Origin: Rhizobium etli 8C-3
GTDB taxonomy: Bacteria; Pseudomonadota; Alphaproteobacteria; Rhizobiales; Rhizobiaceae
Reading direction: 5' to 3'
NCBI RefSeq assembly: GCF_001908375.1
Contig: NZ_CP017241.1
Span: 995,001-1,059,000 of the forward strand
DNA: 64,000 nt
Shown here: one piece after another, positions 48,112 through 55,986 of the stretch
How the letters are laid out: each line of letters opens with the position of its first letter
Numbering within the stretch: position 1 is the stretch's first letter
The notes under the pieces: model-generated
The model's input: only the letters and a program-made list of their open reading frames with translations
The model's database searches: none
Told to the model about the DNA's origin: nothing
Made by a program: the position numbers and the translations under genes

Positions 48112-49806
48112 TCAAACGCCGTCTTTTTCCAGCCATCCGGCATAGCTCACGATCAGCCCGGTCAGAGGACCGCCCACCTCCACATGGAAATGGAACCGGC
48201 CTTCGCGCTCCTCCTCGTAGGTATCCCCGCGAGGCGCCAGCACCAAAGGCAGGGGGATCCCGAAAAATCGCCAGCCGCGAACGATGAAACGTAGCTTTGC
48301 GCCATCCGGCACCACAGCCATCAGAATCCGGAAAGGCCCGAAATCTTCAGCGAGCAGATGCGCATCGCGCCCATTTCCCTCCAGTTGCACGCTGCCAAAC
48401 CCAGCACCGCCGAAATCGCGTGTCCACAGCTCTGTTCTGCCTTTGGTGGTGAAACATACGCTGACCGCAACATCATCCTGCGCTTTCGGAAAGCCCACGG
48501 CGGCAGCGATGATCGAGGCAAGCAAACCGGTACCACGCTCCACGCTTGCACGGCCCGAGAGCTTGTGTCCGCCTTCGCTTGTGTCATGCGTCGCGGCAAT
48601 CGCACGGGGTAGCCGTTCCCAGGCCGAGCCGAGCAGGCGCCGATAGAGGGGCAGGTCCACATCTGCCGGCCCAACCTGGCGTGTGCCGCTTTGGATGGCG
48701 AAACGCTTGAAACATCTTTCGAACGCCTGGAGAGGAAACTCGCCGTCCGCCGAACGCGCACCATCGGCCGGTCGATTGCCATTCGCAAGCTTTCGGATCA
48801 GGGCCTCCAGCCCGGCGACAGGAATGAACGGCCCGTCATCGCCTTCCGCGACCAGATGCCAGCTCGCTTCAAGCGGCTTGCCGCCCCGATCCGCTCCCGA
48901 GACGTGGACGAACATGCCGCCCCGGTGTTCGCCGGTGGCGAGGAGCTTGCTTGCCCGATGCATCAACGGGGCAATCGCCAGCAGCGAGGAAAGAAGCTTG
49001 ATCCGCACCAGTTGCGCCGTTGCGGCCAGCAGCCGTTGCAGGATCTGTGGAGTTGTTGCCGCACCGGTGAATACAGAGCAAAGGCCTTCGAACCGTTGAG
49101 GCAAGAGATCGAGATCCGGCGCGTCAACCAGTCTGAAACATCTGCTTTTGAGCGGGATGCATCCGGGCGGTGCGACCGTCACTCGATGCCAGTCGATCAG
49201 CCCATGGCCAGTCGCTGAACGGCCGTTGCGCAGGATCGGCACGGGCTTTCCTGCATAGCTCGCAATCGCCTGGACGACGTTGGGACCGACGTCGGCATGC
49301 GGCGAGGGCGCAATACCCGATGAAACGTGGTCGATCCGCGAAAAATCCTGTGCCAGACGGTCGAGCGCGGCAAAGGAGAGAGCAGGAAAGCTGCTCAGCC
49401 CCGACAGCACGAATACGCGCGCCGCCCGCGCTTCCGCATCAAGCGCTGCGATCTTGCGGACGAATTCGCGGCTGTCTGCCAGATCGGCGTAATCGATGCC
49501 GAGCGATATGCAGGCCCTCGGCACGCGAAAGCTATCGCCCATCGTCTGGAACGGTCCGGAAGCGTCTACGGTCACGGCGGGCCGGAGCGCAGACAGCTGC
49601 TTGTAAACATCGCCGTTGCGGTCGAACTCCACTGGCTCCTTGCCGGCTTTGCCGCCCAGACTGGTCACGAAAGCAACCGCCTTGGCAAGCGAACGTCCTG
49701 CGATCAGCAGGCAGAAACGCTCGTCGTCGCAAAGAAGCTGCGCCAGCCTGGCGCCGAACGTTCCATAGCCGCCTATGATGAGAATGCGAAGTGCTGCATC
49801 GCTCAT
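48112..49806 (-). CDS. Saccharopine dehydrogenase-like/DUF4166 fusion protein
   Basis: The 564-residue protein joins an N-terminal NAD(P)-binding domain (RILIIGGYGTFGARLAQLLC, about residues 7-26, and TVDASGPFQTMG) of the saccharopine-dehydrogenase type with a C-terminal DUF4166 domain (from about residue 370; LYRRLLGSAWERLP, then WTRDFGGAGF). This is a known domain pairing of unknown reaction. It overlaps the DCC gene by four bases (ATGA) and is last in a four-gene reverse operon. Confidence 0.85.
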   Translation of the reverse strand: MSDAALRILIIGGYGTFGARLAQLLCDDERFCLLIAGRSLAKAVAFVTSLGGKAGKEPVEFDRNGDVYKQLSALRPAVTVDASGPFQTMGDSFRVPRACISLGIDYADLADSREFVRKIAALDAEARAARVFVLSGLSSFPALSFAALDRLAQDFSRIDHVSSGIAPSPHADVGPNVVQAIASYAGKPVPILRNGRSATGHGLIDWHRVTVAPPGCIPLKSRCFRLVDAPDLDLLPQRFEGLCSVFTGAATTPQILQRLLAATAQLVRIKLLSSLLAIAPLMHRASKLLATGEHRGGMFVHVSGADRGGKPLEASWHLVAEGDDGPFIPVAGLEALIRKLANGNRPADGARSADGEFPLQAFERCFKRFAIQSGTRQVGPADVDLPLYRRLLGSAWERLPRAIAATHDTSEGGHKLSGRASVERGTGLLASIIAAAVGFPKAQDDVAVSVCFTTKGRTELWTRDFGGAGFGSVQLEGNGRDAHLLAEDFGPFRILMAVVPDGAKLRFIVRGWRFFGIPLPLVLAPRGDTYEEEREGRFHFHVEVGGPLTGLIVSYAGWLEKDGV

Positions 49807-50255
49807 GCCAGGAAGCGGCTCCGCTCCTCGGGCGAAGGCACGTAGCAGGTTGTCCGGCGCCCGGCGATTTTCAGGCGGTTCCTGGCGACGAACTCATAGA
49901 GCCGGTCGGCAAGCGGGCGCGGCAGGATATAAAAGATACTGACGAGCGACCAGGGAAAGCCGAGCCGCGCAATCATGCGGATCGAACCCTCGGATTTGAA
50001 ATGCGCACGGCCGTCTTCGATCAGGATATTCGTCTCGTAGTCCCGCTCATCCAGGCCGTAGTGCCGGTAGAGTGCCGCGCCGAGCGGCGATTGCGCGGCA
50101 AGGAAGCGGTACCGCCCGGCCTTGTCGTGCCTCAGCGCGAATTTCACCCAGCCGGAGCAGAAGACGCATTCGCCGTCGAAGATGATGACCGGCTTGTCAT
50201 CCGGAAAGGTCGGAACAGCAGCATCGCTCCGATAGCTATAGTCATTGCGTCTCAT
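49803..50255 (-). CDS. DCC family (DUF393) thiol-disulfide oxidoreductase-like protein
   Basis: This 150-residue protein has the DCC-family opening VIIFDGECVFCSGW (CxxC in a thioredoxin-like context) and the late FYILPRPLADRLYEFVARNR segment. The family is predicted to be redox active, but no partner is known. It overlaps the upstream MBL gene and the downstream DUF4166 gene by four bases each, so the three are translationally coupled. Confidence 0.88.
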   Translation of the reverse strand: MRRNDYSYRSDAAVPTFPDDKPVIIFDGECVFCSGWVKFALRHDKAGRYRFLAAQSPLGAALYRHYGLDERDYETNILIEDGRAHFKSEGSIRMIARLGFPWSLVSIFYILPRPLADRLYEFVARNRLKIAGRRTTCYVPSPEERSRFLA

Positions 50256-51175
50256 CGCCCCGCTCCAGCTGACAGTCGATAGGCCCCGAAGAGCGAAGGG
50301 GGTCCGTTGGCCTGCACGATCCCGCGTTCCACCAAATCCTCGATATGCGCGAAGACGGAGAGTGCGGCGGCGCCGTGCAGCCTGGGGTCTGTGTCGCGGT
50401 AGATCACCTTCACCATGTCGGGGATCAGCTGGTCGCCCGCCTTGATCCGCTCCACGATGGCGCGCTCACGCATGCGCCGGTGCGTCTTTAGCGCCCGCAC
50501 GAAGGAGGCGGGACGTTTCACCGGTCCGCCATGGCCGGGGAAAAGCAGGTGATCGCGGCGCGCGATCAGCTTGTCGAGCGAGGCCATGTAGTCGGCCATC
50601 GAGCCATCCGGCGGCGCTACGATGGAGGTCGACCAGGCCATGACATGGTCGCCGGAAAAAAGGATGCCGGTTCCTTCAAGCGCGAAAGCCGCGTGGTTTG
50701 CGGCGTGTCCCGGGGTCAGCACCGCCGTCAGCGCCCATCCGTACCCCTTGATGGTCTCGCCGTCGCCAAGCGCGATATCCGGCACGAAATGCATATCGGC
50801 GCTTTCGGCAAAGGGATTGACCTCGCCATCGTAAAGCGGCCTTGCTACCCGGTGACTACCTTCGCCGACGGTAACGGCGCCTGTCTCTTTCTGCAACTTC
50901 GCGGCAAGCGGTGAGTGGTCGCGATGCGTATGGGTGATGACGATATGCGTGACAGTCCGGCCCATCAAGGCCTTGATCAGTGCCTCAAAATGCGCCTCGT
51001 TCTCAGGTCCCGGATCGATGACTGCGACGGCCGAGGTACCGACGATGTAGCTGTTGGTGCCGTGGAAGGTGAAAGGGCTCGGATTGTTGGCCGTGATGCG
51101 CTGGACCCCCGGCGCAACGTTCACCGCGCGTCCATAGTGAGGGTCGAAGGCAAGGTCGAATGTCGGGCTGGGCAT
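50252..51175 (-). CDS. MBL-fold metallohydrolase
   Basis: This 307-residue metallo-beta-lactamase-fold hydrolase contains the metal motif ITHTHRDHSPLAA (HxHxDH), downstream ligands in LTPGHAANHAAF and FSGDHVMAW, and the final FPGHGGPV histidine. A C-terminal winged-helix-like tail (about residues 240-307) is typical of the LACTB2/glyoxalase II-like group. Substrate unknown. It overlaps the DCC gene by four bases and follows the cupin gene by three. Confidence 0.9.
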   Translation of the reverse strand: MPSPTFDLAFDPHYGRAVNVAPGVQRITANNPSPFTFHGTNSYIVGTSAVAVIDPGPENEAHFEALIKALMGRTVTHIVITHTHRDHSPLAAKLQKETGAVTVGEGSHRVARPLYDGEVNPFAESADMHFVPDIALGDGETIKGYGWALTAVLTPGHAANHAAFALEGTGILFSGDHVMAWSTSIVAPPDGSMADYMASLDKLIARRDHLLFPGHGGPVKRPASFVRALKTHRRMRERAIVERIKAGDQLIPDMVKVIYRDTDPRLHGAAALSVFAHIEDLVERGIVQANGPPSLFGAYRLSAGAGR

Positions 51176-51178
51176 CGT

Positions 51179-51475
51179 TTATTTGTATTCTATCTCGATA
51201 AAGGACATCGGCTCGCTTCCGGCATTGACGACATTGTGCTCCGCTCCCGCCTCGCGCCGGTAGGCAGCACCCATGGCCACGTCGACGCGCCGACTGCCGT
51301 CCCGGTCCTCGAGCAGGAATTTGCAATCAGTCATCGGCACGACGACATAGCCGAGTCCGTGAGTATGCACGCCGGTATCTGCACCCGGCTCGAAGTCCCA
51401 GCGCGTGATGCGCACGACGGCATCATCGAGAAGAAGCGTCGCAAGGGCAGGCGGGCGGGCACGGTAGTTGCTCAT
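51179..51475 (-). CDS. Small cupin protein
   Basis: This 98-residue single-cupin protein has the metal-binding type segment PGADTGVHTHGLGYVVVPM at residues about 32-50 and a closing AGAEHNVVNAGSEPMSFIE. The ATG at 51475 is preceded by AGGAGAG; longer frames lack one. It is the first gene of the operon that continues with the MBL, DCC and DUF4166 genes, three bases away from the MBL start. Confidence 0.85.
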   Translation of the reverse strand: MSNYRARPPALATLLLDDAVVRITRWDFEPGADTGVHTHGLGYVVVPMTDCKFLLEDRDGSRRVDVAMGAAYRREAGAEHNVVNAGSEPMSFIEIEYK

Positions 51476-51638
51476 GATCTCTCCTGAGACTTTGATCGGG
51501 CGAACCAAGACGTAGCACGACACAGGAAAAAGCACACAGAAATACGCCGGTAGCGCAAGTTAGTGATTGTGAGGCAGCCGGACCTTTGCTAATCAGGCCT
51601 CGCTTCCGGCAAAGCGGGCTTCCGCTTTCAAGCTCTGG

Positions 51639-51713
51639 TGGGGCGTCGCCAAGCGGTAAGGCACCGGTTTTTGGTACCGGCATTCCCAGGTTCGAATCCT
51701 GGCGCCCCAGCCA
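51639..51713 (+). tRNA. tRNA-Gln (anticodon TTG)
   Basis: The acceptor TGGGGCG pairs with CGCCCCA, followed by discriminator G and an encoded CCA. The anticodon loop holds TTG in TTTTTGG, flanked by ACCGG and CCGGT-type arms, and the T-loop is TTCGAAT. It forms the left edge of the accessory region, and its 3' end could have served as an integration site. Confidence 0.95.
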
Positions 51714-51740
51714 CGTATGTGTAGCTCGCCACATACGTTT
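51713..51740 (+). terminator. Hairpin directly after tRNA-Gln
   Basis: ACGTATGTG pairs with CACATACGT around an 8-base loop and is followed by TTTG. It starts at the last base of the CCA end and probably terminates the tRNA transcript. Confidence 0.6.
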
Positions 51741-52080
51741 GAACTTTCGCCACTAGATTTGAGCAAAATGGCCGTTAAAGGCTGCTCGGCAGACTTTTTT
51801 TGCGCTTTTTCGCGTCAAGACTCGCGTCGTTGGTGGCTGATGACGATCTAACCGAGAAGGCTCTTTGCAGTAAACAGCTCATTAATGTGAGGGTTAATGC
51901 CGGAGGCGTTTCTACCTGTGTTGGAGAGTTCCTCACAGACCGCTTCCAATGTTATCGATTCGCGAATCGGTCTGTCCGGCCAGAGGGCCACTGAGATGCC
52001 CCTCTTCATGCGTGCCGGTCTGTTAACCACAGCTTCGGGCCGTCCGTTTCGAAGGGTCCGCTCTCCCGGGCGATACCGGC

Positions 52081-52293
52081 GTGTATCACGGCAATCTGGA
52101 CGATGTAGACCGCGTCTTCACGGCGATCATGCAAATGGCAGCCGCCGACAATGGCAAGCAGCGCGACAACGGTATCGGGACCGCCTTCAAGCTTTCGGAA
52201 GCAGGCGAGGCAAAGGCCAAGCGCTATATCGGTTTCATCGTACGTCACGCGCGAGACGCTTTCACGGCTTATCGAGGATGCCCATCTGGATGA
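52081..52293 (+). CDS. Short ORF or gene remnant of unknown origin
   Basis: This frame of 70 residues from a GTG start is open from 52027. It reads MYHGNLDDVDRVFTAIMQM, then a helical charged stretch (NGKQRDNGIGTAFKLSEAGE), and looks protein-like in composition. No ribosome site and no family was recognised. The flanking DNA has no other candidate genes. It may be the end of a truncated gene whose beginning was lost. Confidence 0.3.
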   Translation: MYHGNLDDVDRVFTAIMQMAAADNGKQRDNGIGTAFKLSEAGEAKAKRYIGFIVRHARDAFTAYRGCPSG

Positions 52294-52355
52294 GCGGGCT
52301 GATGGCGCGTCGGGAAAATTGACATCAGACGCTCTTGGGACGGCCGGATTCTGAG

Positions 52356-52515
52356 CTTAAACAGCAAATCTTGACAATTCAGTCCTCTTAAGTGGCAAAA
52401 GTTGTCAAATCCGTCGGCGTTAAGCATGGCAACCCTTAAGTCGTGAATCTTGACGCTTGTTGCGCCTTAAGTCGCAAAAGTTACCAGAAATCGATTTCCG
52501 AAGCGGTCTTAAGGT
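52356..52515 (+). repeat. Iterated CTTAAG operator-like motif upstream of the Fic gene
   Basis: Five related copies of a roughly 22-base unit occur in direct orientation: CTTAAACAGCAAATCTTGAC (52356), CTTAAGTGGCAAAAGTTGTC (52387), CTTAAGTCGTGAATCTTGAC (52435), CTTAAGTCGCAAAAGTTACC (52466) and a short CTTAAGGTACTAAAATGG (52508) that ends at the Fic start. Spacings are 31, 48, 31 and 42 bases. They look like repeated binding sites for a regulator, perhaps the winged-helix N-terminus of the same gene product. Confidence 0.7.
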
Positions 52516-52521
52516 ACTAAA

Positions 52522-53787
52522 ATGGCTGAATTCGCTGAGTTCGTTCTCTCGACAACGGAAACTTCCAAGGCAATTGCGAGAGCTGTGGAAGCAAAGCAGC
52601 TCCGTGCGCTCGGCAGTCGCTTGTACACGACCAATATGCGCGATGATCCTGAGCAGCTTGTGAAGCGAAAGCTATGGGACATTGTAGCCGTTATGGGTGC
52701 CGAATGCGGTCATCGTCGACAGGACGGCTTTCGAGCGAAAACCTGCAGACAATGGTTCGGTCTTCTTGCTTGGCCCTACAAACCGGGAAATAGAACTACC
52801 AGGCGTCACGTTGAAAGTGCGTAAAGGCACACCCTTGCCAGAAGATGACCGGCCGATGCGGACTGGTCCACTGAATTCGAGGTTGCCGAAGCGGAGGACA
52901 TCATCTTCGGGGGTCGCATTCCCAATGACCGACCTGCGGATGCGCACGAAATACGTGGAACCTTCGATATCGTTTCCAGCCCTGAGGAAATGGTAAAGAC
53001 GCCGAAGACTGTCGATGAACTTATCGAACTCTTGAAGCACAGGCATGCATTGATGATGGGTGGCAGGCCAGAAACGATGCCTGGTCAGTTCAAGTCGACT
53101 TCGAACCGCGCTGGCGGGACCACGTTTGTCAGACCACCGGACGAGGTTCTCGGCACCTTCGATAAGGGGTTTGAAATCTACAGCCGCCTCGACGTCCCAT
53201 TTGATCGAGCGGTTTTCATGATGTTCATGGTTGCGGAGGTTCATCCCTTCTCAGACGGAAATGGCCGATCCGCGCATATCATGATGAATGCTGAGCTTGC
53301 GGCAGCGAACGAGTCGCGAATTATTATCCCGACCATATATCGCTCGAACTACCTGGAAGGCCTGAGCCTGATGTCCAATCATGGAAATCCGGACACGCTC
53401 ATTAAAACGTTGGAATTCGGTCAGCGATATGTTCACAGCTTCGATTGGTCCAACTTTGATCAGTCGCTCAATGTCCTTAAGAAAACCAATGCTTTCATGC
53501 GTCCCGAAGAGGGAGACCGCGACGGTATCCGTCTGCGTTTGCCGAGGGCAGTCGATTTTGCTCCGGACAATGATGAAAACGATGGCGGCGACGGCTCCGG
53601 CGGCGGAGCTTCTGGTGGCGTCAGCCGTACGCAACGAGGTGCGCGGGCATCGTCTAAGAAGAGCGCTTCCTCCAGCGAGCGGCAGGGCGTTGAATCCATG
53701 GATCAGGTGAACCAGGGAGTTGGCTTCGCAGGTCAGCTACGGCGATTGGGGACATCGCTCTGGTCGGGGTTGATGGGTGGGGGGTGA
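52522..53787 (+). pseudogene. Fic family protein, frameshifted and internally deleted
   Basis: The parts in order are: N-terminal winged-helix-like segment in frame 1 (MAEFAEFVLSTTETSKAIAR to KLWDIVAV, 52522-52695); a segment only readable in frame 2 (VPNAVIVDRTAFERKPADNG, GSVFLLGPTNREIELPG, 52697-52860); then frame 1 again with EVAEAEDIIFGGRIPNDRP and the Fic core. The AMP-transferase motif HPFSDGNGRSAH (about 53240-53280) is intact. Intact relatives have a longer middle, so about 80-100 residues appear missing near 52850. Reading from 52990 alone gives 265 residues with a complete Fic core and a Gly/Ser-rich tail, so a partial product is conceivable. Confidence 0.78.
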
Positions 53788-54355
53788 CAGCGGCGCGGTC
53801 GCCATAGCTGCTTCCCAGGTTTCCGGTCCTGAACGCCTCGTGCAAGCGGTGGAAGAAATCATTGCTCCCGTTCTCGACCAGCATCTCGCTGAAATTCGGG
53901 TATTCCCCCGAGATGGCGGCGGCGGTGGTGAAAAGTGGCAGGCTCACCGAGTAGTGTTCGAGAAACTTGCGGCAGAGCTAGACGACCGTTACCTGCGAGG
54001 AAATCATCTGCTTATGCTCGCTGCCCAAAAGCAACTGGATCGCCTTGGGTCGGTTGAAAGGCAAGAGATGAATCTGCTTCCATCTGTAATGCGGGCAGTT
54101 TCCGAAGAGCCGCTTGAGGAACGTCGGGTGCTGGAGTCGATGAAGACCTATTCGTTCGAGGATGTTGAGAAAACGATCTTTGAACTCCAACAGCGAGTAA
54201 AGCGTGCTGTTGATGAGACTTTAGTCAGTGTCGAGGAATATCCGAGTGTTCCTCGACCAGGAAAAACCATCAAGGAGCGAGCATTGGATTTGAAGGAGAA
54301 GCTGGTTCCTGATCCGTCTTTCGATCCAGGCCTCGAGCTTAGGCCCAAGTTCTGA
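53777..54355 (+). CDS. Hypothetical protein overlapping the Fic gene end
   Basis: The 192-residue frame starts at a GTG inside the last 11 bases of the Fic gene. The N-terminal third is loose with a Gly-rich run, followed by helical segments (RLVQAVEEIIAPVLDQHLAE, KTIFELQQRVKRAVDET) and a basic Lys/Arg-rich C-terminus. I recognise no domain, signal or membrane helix. Overlap implies it was co-translated with Fic, so it may be a partner, for instance an antitoxin or effector-associated protein, which is speculation. Confidence 0.5.
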   Translation: MGGDSGAVAIAASQVSGPERLVQAVEEIIAPVLDQHLAEIRVFPRDGGGGGEKWQAHRVVFEKLAAELDDRYLRGNHLLMLAAQKQLDRLGSVERQEMNLLPSVMRAVSEEPLEERRVLESMKTYSFEDVEKTIFELQQRVKRAVDETLVSVEEYPSVPRPGKTIKERALDLKEKLVPDPSFDPGLELRPKF

Positions 54356-54494
54356 TCGCCTTGACGGAACGACGCCGATGGCGTCTGATTGCTATGAGAG
54401 GTGCGCTGATCGACTGGGAAGCGCTCCCATCGTCACGTTAGTGATCCGGCTGGTATAGCGGATAGAACGTATGTTCGAAGAGTTGTCGAGTTTC

Positions 54495-54520
54495 CGAGGG
54501 GACTGCTGGTGGTCCCCTCG
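54495..54520 (+). terminator. Hairpin downstream of the Fic-associated ORF
   Basis: CGAGGGGAC and GTCCCCTCG pair perfectly (9 pairs) around an 8-base loop. ATGGTTTTC follows. It lies 140 bases after the stop of the unknown ORF. Confidence 0.6.
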
Positions 54521-54535
54521 ATGGTTTTCATGGCT

Positions 54536-54676
54536 CTAAGCAGCTTGCGAACTGGACGGCCAGCCTTCCTTAACCTGCTTTTCAATGTGATCGAGGTTGA
54601 TAATCACCGCCATCTTTGCGGGGCCTATGTTGTTTTCAGAGTTGTACCGCCCTGCCTCCTCGCTATAGCCCGACAT
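54536..54676 (-). CDS. Short ORF of unknown function, possibly a gene remnant
   Basis: A 46-residue frame starts MSGYSEEAGRYNSENNIGPA and ends with EKQVKEGWPSSSQAA. The same frame is open further upstream through the end of the IS3 fragment, so it may be a C-terminal remnant of a gene interrupted by it. No family was recognised and no ribosome site is certain. Confidence 0.3.
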   Translation of the reverse strand: MSGYSEEAGRYNSENNIGPAKMAVIINLDHIEKQVKEGWPSSSQAA

Positions 54677-54850
54677 TAAAACCTTCGGGATGAAACATCC
54701 CTCGGAGACCTCCGTGAGACAGCAATCAGTAACAGTTCTCCCGGCTGTGAATTGCGCGAGCGATTGGCTTCGTAAGTGTCTGGCGCGAGATAGTCGAGGG
54801 CCGAGTCCAGGCGCTGCGTGTTGTAGACCACCTGGACGAATTCGCCGATT
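54676..54850 (-). pseudogene. IS3-family transposase (OrfB) C-terminal fragment
   Basis: Reading the reverse strand gives EFVQVVYNTQRLDSALDYL followed by APDTYEAN, matching the end of IS3-type integrase-fold transposases (the FxxxxYNxxRLHSALGYxxPxxFE pattern). Only the last part of the protein is present and no inverted terminal repeats were seen. It ends at a TAA at 54676. Confidence 0.65.
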
Positions 54851-55088
54851 CTAGTCCTTCAATCGTCCAGGCTGCGATAGGATCATGGTGAAGCGTGGTA
54901 GTCTCCTGGGCACGCCATGTCGGGCCATGGCATGAGCCGGCGCGTCCTTCTTCACCTCCGATGAACCACGGCGTCAAAGACAACCCAATCCACAAAACAA
55001 CCCGCCGAAAAAATCGGCGGGTTCGTCAGCGGTGTCACGGCGGCCTGAGGCTGTCTTTCCCGGACTGATGCCGGCCCCAGAAATTCAG

Positions 55089-55499
55089 CTACTGAGCCGT
55101 TTCCGGTGCCAGAAACTCCGCACAATAGGATTTGCTGTTTTCGCCCGGAATGTCGCCGACGGTCCGGATGCTTCGAATGGTGTAGCTGGAATCGGCGGTG
55201 ACTTCGGCCTGGCAGCGGAGATAGAGCGTTCGGGCGGCAGCGATCTGCTTGCCGCGCTTGCCGTTTTCGCCTTCGGCATATTTCGCCGGGACGCGGATCC
55301 TTTTGTAGCCGCCCTTCCAAGTGTAGACGGTCGCCGAGCCGTTTTCGGTATCGGCTATCGGCGGACCGTAGGCTGCGAAGAACTTGCCGGCCGACTGGCC
55401 TGTCCAGCGTGCGGAGATCGGATCGGCTGCAGAAGGAATGGTCGTGCAGCCGGCAAGCGCAGCGGCAAGCCCGACCGCGGCAGTGGTGCGGAGTTTCAT
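55089..55499 (-). CDS. Small lipoprotein, unknown function
   Basis: This 136-residue protein has a lipoprotein signal (MKLRTTAAVGLAAALAGCTT, cysteine about residue 18). The mature part contains AARTLYLRCQAEVTADSSYTIRSIRTVG and a C-terminal cysteine, reminiscent of small exported proteins of rhizobia. No known domain is recognised. Codon use resembles the core genome. It is transcribed toward the accessory region. Confidence 0.72.
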   Translation of the reverse strand: MKLRTTAAVGLAAALAGCTTIPSAADPISARWTGQSAGKFFAAYGPPIADTENGSATVYTWKGGYKRIRVPAKYAEGENGKRGKQIAAARTLYLRCQAEVTADSSYTIRSIRTVGDIPGENSKSYCAEFLAPETAQ

Positions 55500-55770
55500 C
55501 TAGTGTCGTCCCTGAATTTGTCGCGCATTCGACGGCGGGAATCGCTGTCAGCCAACGGTTTCCGCTTGTCCCGTGGAGCGCTTTAGCGCGGAACCCGGCA
55601 AAAGAAAATTGCCCTGTCTTCGCGATTGCGAAATTTGCCGTGAGTGTGGCTTTTTGTTGCAGTTTCAGGCTGAGGCGGGGCCTGTCACCCCTCTGTCAAA
55701 AATGCGCCGGGTTTTGAAAATTGGTGCTTGCGCAATAAGATGGGCCGGTCTATAGAGGCGCCGCTGGTCA

Positions 55771-55847
55771 CGGAGTGTAGCGCAGTCTGGTAGCGCACCA
55801 CGTTCGGGACGTGGGGGTCGAGTGTTCGAATCACTCCACTCCGACCA
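55771..55847 (+). tRNA. tRNA-Pro (anticodon CGG)
   Basis: The acceptor CGGAGTG pairs with CACTCCG, with discriminator A and an encoded CCA. The anticodon loop TTCGGGA holds CGG between CCACG and CGTGG. The T-arm is GAGTG-TTCGAAT-CACTC. It marks the right side of the accessory region. Confidence 0.95.
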
Positions 55848-55986
55848 GCCGATTTTTCCCGATTTTCCTGATGCCCGGCAGTATTTGCGACGCATACTAC
55901 GTGTAGCTATTCGTTTTCGCCAGCCCGCCTCGGCACAGCAAGAAAAAAGGGGCCTCCCGGCCAGCCTCCCGGCCCCATCTTCAATC

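Larger units (their letters stand above)
51714..55088. other. Accessory region between tRNA-Gln and the downstream lipoprotein
   Basis: The stretch holds gene fragments and poorly known ORFs: a short ORF, repeats, a broken Fic gene, an unknown ORF, and an IS3 fragment. Base and codon use appear less GC-biased than flanking core genes. A tRNA borders it on the left and another lies close on the right (55771). No integrase and no second copy of the tRNA-Gln 3' end were seen. I infer a decayed island. Confidence 0.6.

Noticed and set aside
51848..52030. A 60-codon reverse ORF right after tRNA-Gln
   Set aside because: It has protein-like stretches but no ribosome site, no recognised family and no partner; too weak to call.
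51690..55100. Attachment sites made by duplication of the tRNA-Gln 3' end
   Set aside because: I found no second copy of the CTGGCGCCCCAG end in the accessory region by reading, and no integrase gene.
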